Part shown: piece by piece, positions 53,166-62,344 of the stretch
Layout: each line of letters starts with the position of its first letter
Position numbering within the stretch: the first letter of the stretch is position 1
Assembly (NCBI RefSeq): GCF_000472665.1
Contig: NZ_AXAC01000005.1
Span: forward strand, 1 to 64,000
Source of the DNA: Acetobacterium malicum subsp. dehalogenans DSM 11527
Lineage (GTDB): Bacteria; Bacillota; Clostridia; Eubacteriales; Eubacteriaceae
Length of the DNA stretch: 64,000 bases
Direction of reading: 5' to 3'
Notes under the pieces: model-generated
Database searches by the model: none
What the model was told of the DNA's origin: nothing
What the model saw: the letters and a program-made list of their open reading frames with translations, nothing else
Made by a program: the position numbers and the translations under genes

Positions 53166-53414
53166 ATGAGCATGTTTGAAAACCATAAAACAATCGCTTA
53201 TAAGGAATTCAGAGAATTTGTAAACGAGTCTGTTCTTGAGTTGATTAAGAAAACAAAAGATAAAAAATGCAACGGCTGTATTGATTTTATATTTGACGAA
53301 GAAACCTGCACGGGGCATTGCGAGGCACTGGAAACTACCTGGCCGGTTAAAAACCCCGATGCGGTCCAACGACTGACTGATTGCTATATTTGCGATCTCA
53401 AAGCCATGAAATAA
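53166..53414 (+). CDS. Small Cys-rich protein, 82 residues
   Basis: From the ATG at 53166, which has AGGTGA in front; an upstream ATG-like start at 53100 lacks a site. The cysteines occur as KKCNGCIDF, ETCTGHCEAL and DCYICDLK, so six or seven could bind metal. N-terminal half is a charged helix (AYKEFREFVNESVLELIKK). No family recognised. A weak hairpin (53424-53446) follows. Divergent from the tRNA operon. Confidence 0.65.
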   Translation: MSMFENHKTIAYKEFREFVNESVLELIKKTKDKKCNGCIDFIFDEETCTGHCEALETTWPVKNPDAVQRLTDCYICDLKAMK

Positions 53415-53423
53415 TAAAGTGTA

Positions 53424-53450
53424 ACACCGATCAATCCGGTCGGTGTATTA
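53424..53450 (+). terminator. Possible terminator after the small Cys-rich gene
   Basis: ACACCGA and TCGGTGT with a 9-base loop, then ATTATTTT. Confidence 0.6.
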
Positions 53451-53518
53451 TTTTGTTCAGATTTCCCCATATCGTTCACTATTTTTTCTTTTTTTACTCT
53501 ATATCTTCAGCTTTGACA

Positions 53519-54037
53519 TTATTTCAAATAGAAAGCTTCTTTTATTTTCTGACAACAGGCTTCGGCAGTCCAGGTTTCGGTTGAAATCTGAAAATCACAG
53601 ACATCGTAGTACTTCTGCCGTTCAGCCAGCATTTGTCTGATTCGCAACAGCGGATCTTCACACTTAAGCAAAGGTCTGGTCGTATCATCTTTGACACGTC
53701 CATAGATGGTTTCCGGCTGAGCTGACAGACTGACCACAAAGGCCTTCTCTGCCAATAATTTTCGATTTCTTTTAAATAGAATAATCCCGCCACCGGTGGA
53801 AAGGACGCAGTTTTCCATGGTCAATGCTTTTTTTAAGGCCTCATGTTCGGCGTCACGAAAGGCGTCTTCGCCAAGCTGGGCAAAAATGTCAGTGATGCTC
53901 ATGCCCATCTCCGCTTCGATTATCGCATCGGTATCAAAATAATCATATTCCAGTTCCCGAGCCAGCAGCGGACCGATAGTCGATTTTCCGGTTGCCATAA
54001 AACCAATCAGAGCAATGCATTTTTTTTCATTCTTCAT
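53519..54037 (-). CDS. aroK: Shikimate kinase
   Basis: 172 residues. Walker A GFMATGKSTIGPLLA, the shikimate-binding DTDAIIE, GEDAFRDAEHEAL and GGGIILF, LID with DDTTRPLL. Phosphorylates shikimate at O3 in aromatic amino-acid synthesis. Overlaps the end of aroE by 11 bases on the same strand; the two form a unit. No other aro genes in the window. Confidence 0.95.
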   Translation of the reverse strand: MKNEKKCIALIGFMATGKSTIGPLLARELEYDYFDTDAIIEAEMGMSITDIFAQLGEDAFRDAEHEALKKALTMENCVLSTGGGIILFKRNRKLLAEKAFVVSLSAQPETIYGRVKDDTTRPLLKCEDPLLRIRQMLAERQKYYDVCDFQISTETWTAEACCQKIKEAFYLK

Positions 54038-54896
54038 TTTGCTTTATCCCTTCCTCCAGTAAATTTTTCCCCAGGACCGGATCCGGAAAAATCCCCGTCC
54101 ATAATTCAAAGGCCAAAAGTCCCTGGTACAAGAGCATGTCCAAACCATTTTGAGTTTGAGCGCCAATGTCATTGGCATCTTTCAATAATTGCGTCACCGC
54201 GGGACTGTAGATCATATCATAAACCAGCAATTCTTTTTTAATCAGCTCTTTGGGCAGTGGTGATCCAGGGGTATCAGCCATCCCCAGATTGGTTCCGTTG
54301 ACCACGACCATTGCCTCATCAATGGCTCTTTTTAGGACTTCGGGTGCCATACTGATGGCTTGCGCTTGCCCCGGCCAGTTTTCATTAATCTGGTTTGCCA
54401 ACTCTTCAGCTTTTGCTGTTGTGCGATTGGCAATGATCACTTTTTTAATGCCCCAATCAGCCAAAGCCATGGCTACCGATTTAACAGCCCCCCCGCACCC
54501 TAAAATCAGAATGGTTAGTTCATCCTTGGGGATCTCAGCATTTTTTGTTTCAAGCGATTTAATAAAGCCAAATCCGTCGGTATTGTAACCCACCATTTCA
54601 CCGTCACGGTAAACCACCGTATTCACCGCCCCAATTTTTTCAGCTAAGGGATCCAATCGATCCAGGTATTCCATGATCGCCATTTTATGGGGTTTAGTGA
54701 TGTTGAACCCGCCAAAATTCATCACTCTGAAGCCATCGATCAGCTTTTTCAACTCCTCAGACTTGACCGCAATCGGCAGGTAAAGAGCATCCACCCCAGT
54801 TTCTTTGAATAATCCGTTATGTAATTGGGGCGATAAGCTTTGGGCAATCGGCTCGCCGATAACGGCATATATTTTCGTATCAACTGAAATTTTCAT
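54027..54896 (-). CDS. aroE: Shikimate dehydrogenase
   Basis: 289 residues from the ATG at 54896 (AAGGAG seven bases upstream). Substrate domain with VIGEPIAQSLSPQLHN and GGFNITKPHK (catalytic Lys), NADP domain with ILGCGGAVKSVAMALA, VIANRTTAKAEELA and NGTNLGM; C-terminal NGLDMLLYQG. It reduces 3-dehydroshikimate with NADPH. The longer reading from 55001 lacks a binding site. Divergent from the permease gene, sharing a 180-base promoter region. Confidence 0.94.
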   Translation of the reverse strand: MKISVDTKIYAVIGEPIAQSLSPQLHNGLFKETGVDALYLPIAVKSEELKKLIDGFRVMNFGGFNITKPHKMAIMEYLDRLDPLAEKIGAVNTVVYRDGEMVGYNTDGFGFIKSLETKNAEIPKDELTILILGCGGAVKSVAMALADWGIKKVIIANRTTAKAEELANQINENWPGQAQAISMAPEVLKRAIDEAMVVVNGTNLGMADTPGSPLPKELIKKELLVYDMIYSPAVTQLLKDANDIGAQTQNGLDMLLYQGLLAFELWTGIFPDPVLGKNLLEEGIKQNEE

Positions 54897-55017
54897 TCGC
54901 GCACTCCTTAAATTTATGGCTTTATCTGCATTGTAACACAGGTTGGAGGGCTGGTAAATAATCGCAAACAGCCTTCTTGATATTTTTTTATTATTATGCA
55001 TTTAATTGTATAAAGTC

Positions 55018-55046
55018 TTTGCGCCTCACCATTCCTGTGTTATAAT
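55018..55046 (+). promoter_or_regulatory. Promoter of the NCS2 permease gene
   Basis: TTGCGC-like -35 around 55019 and TATAAT at 55041-55046, 16-17 bases apart, about 35 bases before the start codon. Confidence 0.6.
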
Positions 55047-55080
55047 TTCAAAGGAAAATGAAAAGAACGGAGGAAATGTT

Positions 55081-56421
55081 TTGGACGATCGAAGAATTAT
55101 ACAAGTGGAGGAAAAGGTGCCCTTGAAGATGCTGGTGCCGTTAAGCTTGCAGCATATGTTTGCGATGTTTGGCGCATCGGTTCTGGTGCCCTTCCTCTTT
55201 GGAATCAACCCAGCCATTGTGCTCTTTATGAATGGTGTGGGGACGTTATTATTTATGGTCATCACCAAGGGTAAGGCCCCAGCTTATCTGGGTTCGAGTT
55301 TTGCATTTTTGGCTCCGGCCGGCATTGTTATCGCCACCTGGGGCTATTCTTATGCACTCGGCGGTTTTGTCGTCGTTGGTTTATGCGGTTGTATTCTGGC
55401 TGGGATTATTTATAAGTTCGGGATTGAGTGGATTAACGTGGTGCTCCCTCCTGCGGCGATGGGCCCGGTCGTCGCACTGATTGGTCTGGAGTTAGCCGGT
55501 ACAGCTGCCAGCACCGCTGGTATTATCAGCAGCACCAGTTATGTCCTCGACGAAGCTTCCGGCCTTTATGAACAGGTGGTCACTGCCATCGTTCCTGAAA
55601 ATGTCATCGTTTTTCTGGTTACTCTGGCCTTTGCAGTTTTTGGATCGGTTATGTTCCGGAAATTTCTGGCCGTTATTCCGATCCTGATCGCCATTGTAGC
55701 CGGTTACATCACCGCCCTGATTACCGGTGTGGTTGGTCCGGCTACCTACGAGGCAGTGGCTGCGGCGCCCTGGTTTTCGTTGCCGAACTTCCAGTTTCCG
55801 CAATTTAATTTAGAAGCAATTATTATCATCTTACCCGTGCTGCTGGTTATTGCTTCTGAACACATCGGTCACCAGATTGTCACCAGCAAGGTCGTCGGAC
55901 GGGATCTCTTAAAAGATCCGGGCTTGCATCGCTCTTTGTTTGCCGATAATTTTTCCACCATGTTATCGGGTTTAATTGGTTCCGTACCAACGACCACCTA
56001 TGGTGAAAATATTGGCGTAATGGCCGTAACCAAGGTCTACTCGGTTCAGGTTATTGCCGGAGCAGCAATTATTTCAATTGTTTGTTCGTTTGTGGGTAAA
56101 TTGTCGATGCTGATCTCCACCATTCCCGGCCCAGTCATCGGCGGAATTTCCTTCCTTTTATATGGGATGATCGGTGCTGCCGGTATCCGTATTCTGGTTG
56201 ATGCCCAGGTCGATTATGGCAAATCCCGTAATCTGGCTCTGACCTCTGTGGTCTTTGTGGTCGGCTTGTCCGGCATTGCCGTGACCTTTGGCAGTATTCA
56301 ACTCAAAGGCATGGTTCTGGCTGCCGTTGTCGGAATGATCTTAAGCCTGATCTTCTTTGTCCTGGACAAACTGAATCTGACCAATGACCGGGAAGAAGAA
56401 CACCTTTACGACCAACCTTAA
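55081..56421 (+). CDS. uraA: Uracil/xanthine permease (NCS2 family)
   Basis: 446 residues from TTG at 55081 (CGGAGG seven bases upstream); no ATG in frame has a better site. Twelve to fourteen membrane helices; VPLSLQHMFAMFGASVLVPFL at the start, substrate-binding helix ASEHIGHQIVTSKVVGRDL and the NCS2 signature TTYGENIGVMAVTKVYS. The E-H and E-N pairs fit a uracil carrier. Imports uracil with protons; no pyr genes adjacent. Repeat A4 follows directly. Confidence 0.9.
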   Translation: MDDRRIIQVEEKVPLKMLVPLSLQHMFAMFGASVLVPFLFGINPAIVLFMNGVGTLLFMVITKGKAPAYLGSSFAFLAPAGIVIATWGYSYALGGFVVVGLCGCILAGIIYKFGIEWINVVLPPAAMGPVVALIGLELAGTAASTAGIISSTSYVLDEASGLYEQVVTAIVPENVIVFLVTLAFAVFGSVMFRKFLAVIPILIAIVAGYITALITGVVGPATYEAVAAAPWFSLPNFQFPQFNLEAIIIILPVLLVIASEHIGHQIVTSKVVGRDLLKDPGLHRSLFADNFSTMLSGLIGSVPTTTYGENIGVMAVTKVYSVQVIAGAAIISIVCSFVGKLSMLISTIPGPVIGGISFLLYGMIGAAGIRILVDAQVDYGKSRNLALTSVVFVVGLSGIAVTFGSIQLKGMVLAAVVGMILSLIFFVLDKLNLTNDREEEHLYDQP

Positions 56422-56781
56422 GTTAGTTGCTAATTGACCGTACCGACCAATTGTTAATCTGTTGTTCGCCGCGCCATGCGAAATCCGCTTTGCTCCTTTC
56501 GCATTGGTCGCGGGCAGTCGCCAACTACAAGCAAGCTTGTGATTGGCTCGTTGCCTGCGCGCAGAATCGGACAGGCTCTGCCGTGTCCGCTCCGATGCGT
56601 ACAACATGATGTAACAATTGTCGGTACTACGTTAGTGCTTTATCTTCAACATCTAGACTGATCATTATGATCAGTTTTTTTTATGGCGACTGTCGGTTGT
56701 AAAATAGGGTGATTTCCATTATACTGGTAGTAATAATAAGAACGAAAATAACTAATCGCTATAGAAATAGAAGGATGACCG
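56422..56781. other. Gap mostly filled by repeat A4
   Basis: Repeat A4 (56440-56627) is followed by a short hairpin with T run (GACTGATCATTATGATCAGT region near 56657) that may end the permease transcript, then the NYN gene leader. Confidence 0.5.
56440..56627 (-). repeat. Family A repeat, long form (copy 4)
   Basis: 188 bases, nearly identical to copy 3, with substitutions in loops. Ends GTACCGACC...GTCGGTAC. Confidence 0.88.
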
Positions 56782-57543
56782 ATGAAAAATGATATGAAAA
56801 TTGCCGTCTTAATTGATGCCGATAATGTGTCGGACAAATATGTTAAGTATATTTTTGATGAAATCTCCAACCTTGGCATGCCGACGTTCAAGCGCATCTA
56901 CGGTGACTGGACCAAACCTCAGCTGGGGTCCTGGAAAACGGTATTACTGAACTATTCCATTACCCCAATTCAGCAATACAGTTACACCACCGGAAAAAAC
57001 GCCACCGATGCCGCGCTGATTATCGATGCCATGGATATTCTTTATTCCAATAACGTGGACGGATTCTGTATTGTTTCCAGTGACAGCGACTTCACCCGTC
57101 TGGCTACCCGACTCCGGGAAGCCGGGATGTATGTAGTAGGCATGGGCGAAAAGAAAACCCCCACGCCCTTTATCTCGGCCTGTGAAAAGTTTAAATATCT
57201 GGAAGTTCTGGCCAGTGATCCGGAAGCTGCGGCGGAACAATCTGAAAACGTCCAAAACGGCAAACAAGGTGCCCAAAAAGAAGGCATGGCCAGCAAGAAA
57301 GAATTGATTCAATCACTGAAAACCATTATTACTGAAAGTTCTGATGAAGATGGATGGGCGAACTTGGGCGAGGTCGGCTCCCGGCTCAACAACCGCTATC
57401 CAGATTTTGATACCCGGAACTACGGTCACTCTAAACTGCGTCCACTGATTTTATCCTTGAACCAATTTGAAATTGAAGCGCGCCGAACCAGCAAAAATCA
57501 GAATTCGCACTATGTTGTCCGCAACAAAGCCAAGCAAAGATAA
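56782..57543 (+). CDS. NYN (PIN-like RNase) and OST-HTH/LOTUS domain protein
   Basis: 253 residues. The NYN domain (~1-145) has the acidic active site: AVLIDADNVS, NATDAALIIDAMDILYS and IVSSDSDFTRLATRLRE. Residues ~175-250 are a LOTUS/OST-HTH module (ELIQSLKTIITESSDEDGWANL, YPDFDTRNYGHSKLRPLI), known to bind G-rich or double-stranded RNA. A bacterial RNA-processing or RNA-silencing role is likely; the substrate is unknown. The stop overlaps the start of the corA gene (TAATG). Confidence 0.88.
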   Translation: MKNDMKIAVLIDADNVSDKYVKYIFDEISNLGMPTFKRIYGDWTKPQLGSWKTVLLNYSITPIQQYSYTTGKNATDAALIIDAMDILYSNNVDGFCIVSSDSDFTRLATRLREAGMYVVGMGEKKTPTPFISACEKFKYLEVLASDPEAAAEQSENVQNGKQGAQKEGMASKKELIQSLKTIITESSDEDGWANLGEVGSRLNNRYPDFDTRNYGHSKLRPLILSLNQFEIEARRTSKNQNSHYVVRNKAKQR

Positions 57544-58469
57544 TGATATCCAGCTATCGTCTTGAAAATCAGGCCTTCACAACGGATTTTTTTGAACATA
57601 TTGATCCTAACAACGATCAAATCCATCTCTGCATCCTTGACTTCCCGGAGCTGGCGGCAGTCAGCGGCAAGCTGGGAATCGGCGAACGGCTGGTTGACGA
57701 ATGTTTGAACAGCCGCTCATCAAAATTTGACAGCTATGATGGCTTTGATTTTATCACGATCATTCTTCCCGAAGCGATTTGCCAGGATCTCAAACCGCAG
57801 CGGATCGGTATCTATTTCCGGGCTGACTTATTGCTTTTTGTGTCAGATCGCAGCAATTTTATCAACGATATTGTTATCAACACCCAGACCGAAGGGATTA
57901 AGGTTCACAGCCTGGGGAAATTTTTCCATTTGTTTTTTGACAAACTCACCATTGATGACCGGGAGGTCTTGGTGTCAATTGAAGAGGAAATCTCCAGTCT
58001 GGAAGAGGAATTTATTGTGTCGGTTAAAAATGATCTGGCGGATTATCTGATCACCTTCCGCAAGCGTCTGCTCAGTCTTAAACAGTATTATGAACAGCTT
58101 TTTGAAATCTCTGAGGCCATCGAGGAAAATGAAAATAACCTGATTGATAAAAAGGAACTGCGTTATTTTAAAATTCTCACCAATCGGACCAACCGCCTCT
58201 TTACCAATGTGCTGAACCTCCGGGATTATGGCACCCAGGTCCGGGAAGCCTACCAGGCCCAACTGGACATAAATCTGAATAAGGTCATGAAAATTTTTAC
58301 TGTCGTTACTTCTATTTTTCTGCCGCTGACTCTTATCGTTGGCTGGTACGGCATGAACATCATGATGCCAGAGTTTCATTGGGAATATGGTTATCCTTTT
58401 GTGATTGTTTTATGTATCGTAGTGGTGTTGGGGACACTGCTGTATTTCAAAAAAAACAAGTGGTTTTAG
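57543..58469 (+). CDS. corA: CorA-family magnesium/cobalt transporter
   Basis: 308 residues. Cytoplasmic N-terminal domain, a long helix (~155-245), then two membrane helices at the end with the YGMNIMMPE signature at the pore mouth. Ends KKNKWF, the basic tail of the family. Imports Mg2+ or Co2+. Coupled to the NYN gene by TAATG overlap. Terminator follows. Confidence 0.92.
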   Translation: MISSYRLENQAFTTDFFEHIDPNNDQIHLCILDFPELAAVSGKLGIGERLVDECLNSRSSKFDSYDGFDFITIILPEAICQDLKPQRIGIYFRADLLLFVSDRSNFINDIVINTQTEGIKVHSLGKFFHLFFDKLTIDDREVLVSIEEEISSLEEEFIVSVKNDLADYLITFRKRLLSLKQYYEQLFEISEAIEENENNLIDKKELRYFKILTNRTNRLFTNVLNLRDYGTQVREAYQAQLDINLNKVMKIFTVVTSIFLPLTLIVGWYGMNIMMPEFHWEYGYPFVIVLCIVVVLGTLLYFKKNKWF

Positions 58470-58487
58470 AATCCACTTGTTTTTTTT
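58456..58487. terminator. Terminator between corA and pucR-type gene
   Basis: ACAAGTGG (58456-58463) and CCACTTGT (58473-58480) with an A run and a T run on opposite sides, usable in both directions. Confidence 0.85.
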
Positions 58488-59829
58488 AGCCAATTTGCTC
58501 TTCCCCTAAATAATTCAGAATCTTGAAGGACAGCTGTAAGGAAAATTTTGTTTCGGGATCTGCTAAACTGATATTGAGGATTTCTTCTATTTTTTTGATC
58601 CGGTATTTCATGGAATTGCGGTGGATTTGAAAATATTGGGCAGTTTTGGTGACGTTGCCGTCATGGAGTAAATGAATATAGAGATTATGTTGATAGTCGG
58701 TTTGGTAGTGGCGATCATAGTCGATTAAGTCAAACAATACCGGGTTACAGAAGGCTTTCAGGTCCGAGTCTGCTCCGGCCGTTTCCAGCAAATGATAGAC
58801 AGCATAAGCATTATAATCATAAAAAAGATCTTGGGGGCTTAGGGCTGTCCCCAGTTCCAGCGCTTTGATGGACTGGCGATAATGGATTTTAAACTCGGTC
58901 AACGACTGGAAACAGGGGCTGATCCCGGCCCGCATTTCGTTAGTCGCTAAAAAGTCCCGCAGTTTATTCACAATGGCATTGGCAACCTCCTCTTTTCGGT
59001 GGCTTTGCAGTAGAATCGTAATCTTATTATGATAAACAATCGATTTTTCGGTGCCGATCAGGCGGTTGATGATGGTTTTTAGATAACTCAGGGACATCAC
59101 CTTTTCGGCTTTTTGATCCGGGCTGATTGTGACCAGCAGCGAATATTTTCGGGAATTCAAGTTCAGTTTTTTTGCCTGCTTCTGTATGGTGTCAGTTCTG
59201 GTGATTTTCTCTTCCAGCAGATCCAGTAAAAAATGCTCATATTCATTTTCAAAGTGACTGCTCTGGATATTTTCTTTTTGCAGTTCACTGGCGACAATAC
59301 TGCACAAAAACTGGAGCAGCTCCAGATCCATATCCGCAAATATTTTATGTGCTTCGACCACGGCAATATGGCCGATATTTTTTTCTTTGATAGTCAATTT
59401 GTGGGCCATCCAGCGGGTCGACGAATAGTCGAAATTCTCAATGCAGGGAACTGGACTGGCATAAAGGCGTTCAAATACGCCGCTGTCGTTAAGTTTTTTG
59501 ATGCGCTCATAGGCCTCAAATTCTGTTTCCGGTTCGGCGGTGGGCCAGGAAGGGTCGCCCACCTCGGCATTTTTATTGAAGGCCAATACATGATACCCCA
59601 GATCACTGACAAACATCGGATTGCCCAGGACTTCATAACCCACATCAATGATATGCTGCAGACCACGGCATGATAAGAGCGCCGCCACCAGTCTTGCTTT
59701 TTTTCCTTCAATGCACCGCTTTTTTGAAAATAACGCGGTCAGCATTTGCTCCCGGCCGGGATCATTCAGAGAACGTTTCACCCGGATTCTATTCGGATTC
59801 TTATTATCTTTCTTGTCCATCATTTTCAC
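58486..59829 (-). CDS. PucR/CdaR-family transcriptional regulator
   Basis: 447 residues. The C-terminal ~60 residues are the PucR HTH (LLHDGNVTKTAQYFQIHRNSMKYRIKKIEEIL), preceded by a GGDEF-like region (~225-370). The N-terminal ~200 residues probably sense a ligand (GLQHIIDVGYEVLGNPMFV). Regulators of this kind respond to substrates of amino-acid, purine or sugar-acid pathways. It is divergent from the Old-Yellow-Enzyme-type gene at 60025, its most likely target. Confidence 0.87.
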   Translation of the reverse strand: MKMMDKKDNKNPNRIRVKRSLNDPGREQMLTALFSKKRCIEGKKARLVAALLSCRGLQHIIDVGYEVLGNPMFVSDLGYHVLAFNKNAEVGDPSWPTAEPETEFEAYERIKKLNDSGVFERLYASPVPCIENFDYSSTRWMAHKLTIKEKNIGHIAVVEAHKIFADMDLELLQFLCSIVASELQKENIQSSHFENEYEHFLLDLLEEKITRTDTIQKQAKKLNLNSRKYSLLVTISPDQKAEKVMSLSYLKTIINRLIGTEKSIVYHNKITILLQSHRKEEVANAIVNKLRDFLATNEMRAGISPCFQSLTEFKIHYRQSIKALELGTALSPQDLFYDYNAYAVYHLLETAGADSDLKAFCNPVLFDLIDYDRHYQTDYQHNLYIHLLHDGNVTKTAQYFQIHRNSMKYRIKKIEEILNISLADPETKFSLQLSFKILNYLGEEQIG

Positions 59830-59952
59830 CCTGCTTCTTTAATTTTTGAACCGCATTGTTTTGTTCATATTATACGCATTTAATAATTTAATAGCAAATA
59901 CAGTATCGTCATTTTGCAATAAAACTATTCTTTATTTTTTGCTGTTCTGACA

Positions 59953-59980
59953 TTGTTTTAAATCTCATTCCTGATAGAAT
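59953..59980 (+). promoter_or_regulatory. Possible promoter of the reductase gene
   Basis: TTGTTT (59953-59958), 16 bases, TAGAAT (59975-59980), 45 bases before the start codon. Confidence 0.45.
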
Positions 59981-60024
59981 TTTGTTAAGTAAACGATTTA
60001 ATCAAATAGAAAGAGGTTTAATAA

Positions 60025-61941
60025 ATGAACGTAAAGTACGCAAAAATTTTTTCCCCCATTAAAATTGGCAATATACTCGTCAAGAATCGGATTGAAACCT
60101 CCCCGGCCGCACCGCGGCTGGCATCTCCCGAAGGTTTGGTAACGCCTGAACTGATCGAGTGGACCCGGGAACTGGCCAAAGGCGGGGCCGGCATTGTCAC
60201 CGTGGGGATTTCCATGGTCACGCCCCCCTTTGGACACATGAATGGCTTCTGTGTGAATATTGGTGATGACAATGTCGTGCCCGGTCTGGCCGTCCTAGCC
60301 GATACGGTTCATCGTTATGGAGCCAAGGCGTCCATTGAGCTGGCCGGATTCGCAATGGGACATGAGCTGCCGGAGGAAGGCAAATCACCCATCGACATGA
60401 TGAGTCAGGAAGATATTGACAACTGGATTAGTCTCTTTGCCAATGCCGCCGAACGGGCCATGAAAGCTGGCATGGACATGGTGCTGATTCACGGCGGCCA
60501 TGGCATTCTGGTCAGCAATTTCTTCTCTCCCCTATTTAACCACCGCACCGACAAATATGGCGGCAGCCTTGAGAACCGAGCCCGGTTTGCCTGTGAATTA
60601 TTTGCTGCCATCCGCCGCAAGGTCGGTCGTAAACTGGCCATTGAGTTTCGTTTAAGCGCCGCTGAACTGGTTCCCGGCGGCGTGGAACTGGAGGAAACCA
60701 TTGCCTTTATTAAAATTATTCAAGATCAGATCGATCTGGTTCATGTTTCGGCCGGGATGCTGCTGGATGATGCCATGGTCCCGATTACCACCCAGCCCAC
60801 CTATTTTAAACGCGGTTATAATGCCCATTATGCCGCCAGCATTAAAAAAGCCCCCGGCATTACCGTCCCGGTGACGACAGTTGGCTCCATCGATCTGGAT
60901 CTGGCGGCGGAAATTATCGAGAATGATGAGGCTGACATTTGTGCCATGATCCGGACCGTGATCGCCGATCCCGGCAGTGTTAACAAGGCCCGTACCGGCA
61001 AGGAGGCCGAAATCCGGCCCTGTATCCGCTGCGTGTTATGCTTGAACCGCACCCATGGGATGGAACCGCTGCGGGTGGCTTGTGCGGTTAATCCCAAGGC
61101 CGGCCGGGAATGTGAGTTAAAAGATACGCCAAAACTGGCGGATCAACCGAAAAAGGTGGTCATCATCGGCGGCGGACCAGCCGGTCTGGAAGCGGCCCGA
61201 ACCGCTGGTGATCGCGGTCATCAGGTCGTCCTTTTCGAAAAAAGCGACAGCCTTGGCGGCACCCTGCGACTGGCGGTTGCTCCGGATTTCAAGGCCGATC
61301 TTAAAAACTATCTGGACTGGTCGATCCGCATGACCAGCCGCCACCCCAATGTCCAAATCCGGCTGGCCACCGCTGCCACCACCGAAAACATTCTCGCCGA
61401 AACGCCAGATACACTGATTATCGCCGTCGGTTCAGAAAGCAATATACCACCGATTCCGGGACTTACTGGAGATGATGTGGTTTGGGTCGGTGACGTGGAA
61501 TCCGGCTCGGCTTCCGTCGGACAAGATGTCATCATTGCCGGCGGCGGATTAACCGGCTGTGAAACCGCTCTGGATCTGGCCCGCAAAGGGAAAAATGTGA
61601 CCATTATTGAAATGGTCAGCGAGCAGCAGATGCTCACCCCTTCTCCGATTCCGATGACCGCTTTGCTACAGCTGCTAAAAAAAGAAAATGTCACCATTCT
61701 AGCTGAACATAAGCTCGAAAAAGTCAAAGATCATACTGTTCTGTTAAGCGGTGCTGAGGCTCAGAAAGAGCTTGCTTTTGATACCTTGATTCTATCGTTG
61801 GGGGTTAAACCAAAGCTGCTGGAAGTCTCCAAATTTGCAAATTTAATTGATGATGTCTTCTGTATTGGTGATTGCACCACCAGCCAGGGGACCCTCTACA
61901 CGGCCACCACCGCCGGCTACAATGCCGGAATGGATATCTGA
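60025..61941 (+). CDS. NADH:flavin oxidoreductase / 2-enoate or dienoyl-CoA reductase type (FMN, [4Fe-4S], FAD)
   Basis: 638 residues. N-terminal OYE barrel (~1-340): IKIGNILVKNRIETSPA, HGGHGILVSNFFSPLFNHRTDKYGG and FRLSAAEL. Cys motif CIRCVLCLNRTH with a further Cys in VACAVNP for the [4Fe-4S] cluster. The C-terminal half is an FAD/NAD pair of Rossmann domains (VVIIGGGPAGLEAARTAGDRG, DVIIAGGGLTGCETALDLARKG, FCIGDCTTSQGTLYTA). It reduces C=C bonds of enoates or enoyl-CoA with NADH. In acetogens such enzymes act on phenylacrylates or amino-acid derivatives; the substrate is not known here. Single-gene unit with PucR regulator divergent. Confidence 0.88.
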   Translation: MNVKYAKIFSPIKIGNILVKNRIETSPAAPRLASPEGLVTPELIEWTRELAKGGAGIVTVGISMVTPPFGHMNGFCVNIGDDNVVPGLAVLADTVHRYGAKASIELAGFAMGHELPEEGKSPIDMMSQEDIDNWISLFANAAERAMKAGMDMVLIHGGHGILVSNFFSPLFNHRTDKYGGSLENRARFACELFAAIRRKVGRKLAIEFRLSAAELVPGGVELEETIAFIKIIQDQIDLVHVSAGMLLDDAMVPITTQPTYFKRGYNAHYAASIKKAPGITVPVTTVGSIDLDLAAEIIENDEADICAMIRTVIADPGSVNKARTGKEAEIRPCIRCVLCLNRTHGMEPLRVACAVNPKAGRECELKDTPKLADQPKKVVIIGGGPAGLEAARTAGDRGHQVVLFEKSDSLGGTLRLAVAPDFKADLKNYLDWSIRMTSRHPNVQIRLATAATTENILAETPDTLIIAVGSESNIPPIPGLTGDDVVWVGDVESGSASVGQDVIIAGGGLTGCETALDLARKGKNVTIIEMVSEQQMLTPSPIPMTALLQLLKKENVTILAEHKLEKVKDHTVLLSGAEAQKELAFDTLILSLGVKPKLLEVSKFANLIDDVFCIGDCTTSQGTLYTATTAGYNAGMDI

Positions 61942-62007
61942 TCGAAGCCCCGTAGCTTTGTCAGCAAAAAAACGAAGTACCAAAAATTGTCATCTATTAC
62001 TAACCTC

Positions 62008-62037
62008 AGGAAACGCATCAACGCGTTTCCTGTTTTT
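62008..62037 (+). terminator. Terminator after the reductase gene
   Basis: AGGAAACGC (62008-62016) and GCGTTTCCT (62023-62031) followed by GTTTTTG. Confidence 0.85.
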
Positions 62038-62344
62038 GATTGCCTCACTGGCTTTAATCATTTAAATAAACGCTTGCATTATTATTCGGCATGTTGTATC
62101 ATACCCACATGGTGGCATCGTCAAGAGCTGCACATGATTAACGCATAAAAACTTTAAATTCATTAAATAATAATCAATTAAAAACCTGCTCTAATCCCTG
62201 GTGATAGAGACTGAATAAAGCGATACTGTTTTGCATTTTTATAATGTCACGATAGGTCTTTTTGCAGTTGTTTATTTTCAGTGCAGAGGACCTTTTTTCT
62301 TTGCCCAAATTTAGACTACTGTCTATCCGGTTTTGTCGAACAGA

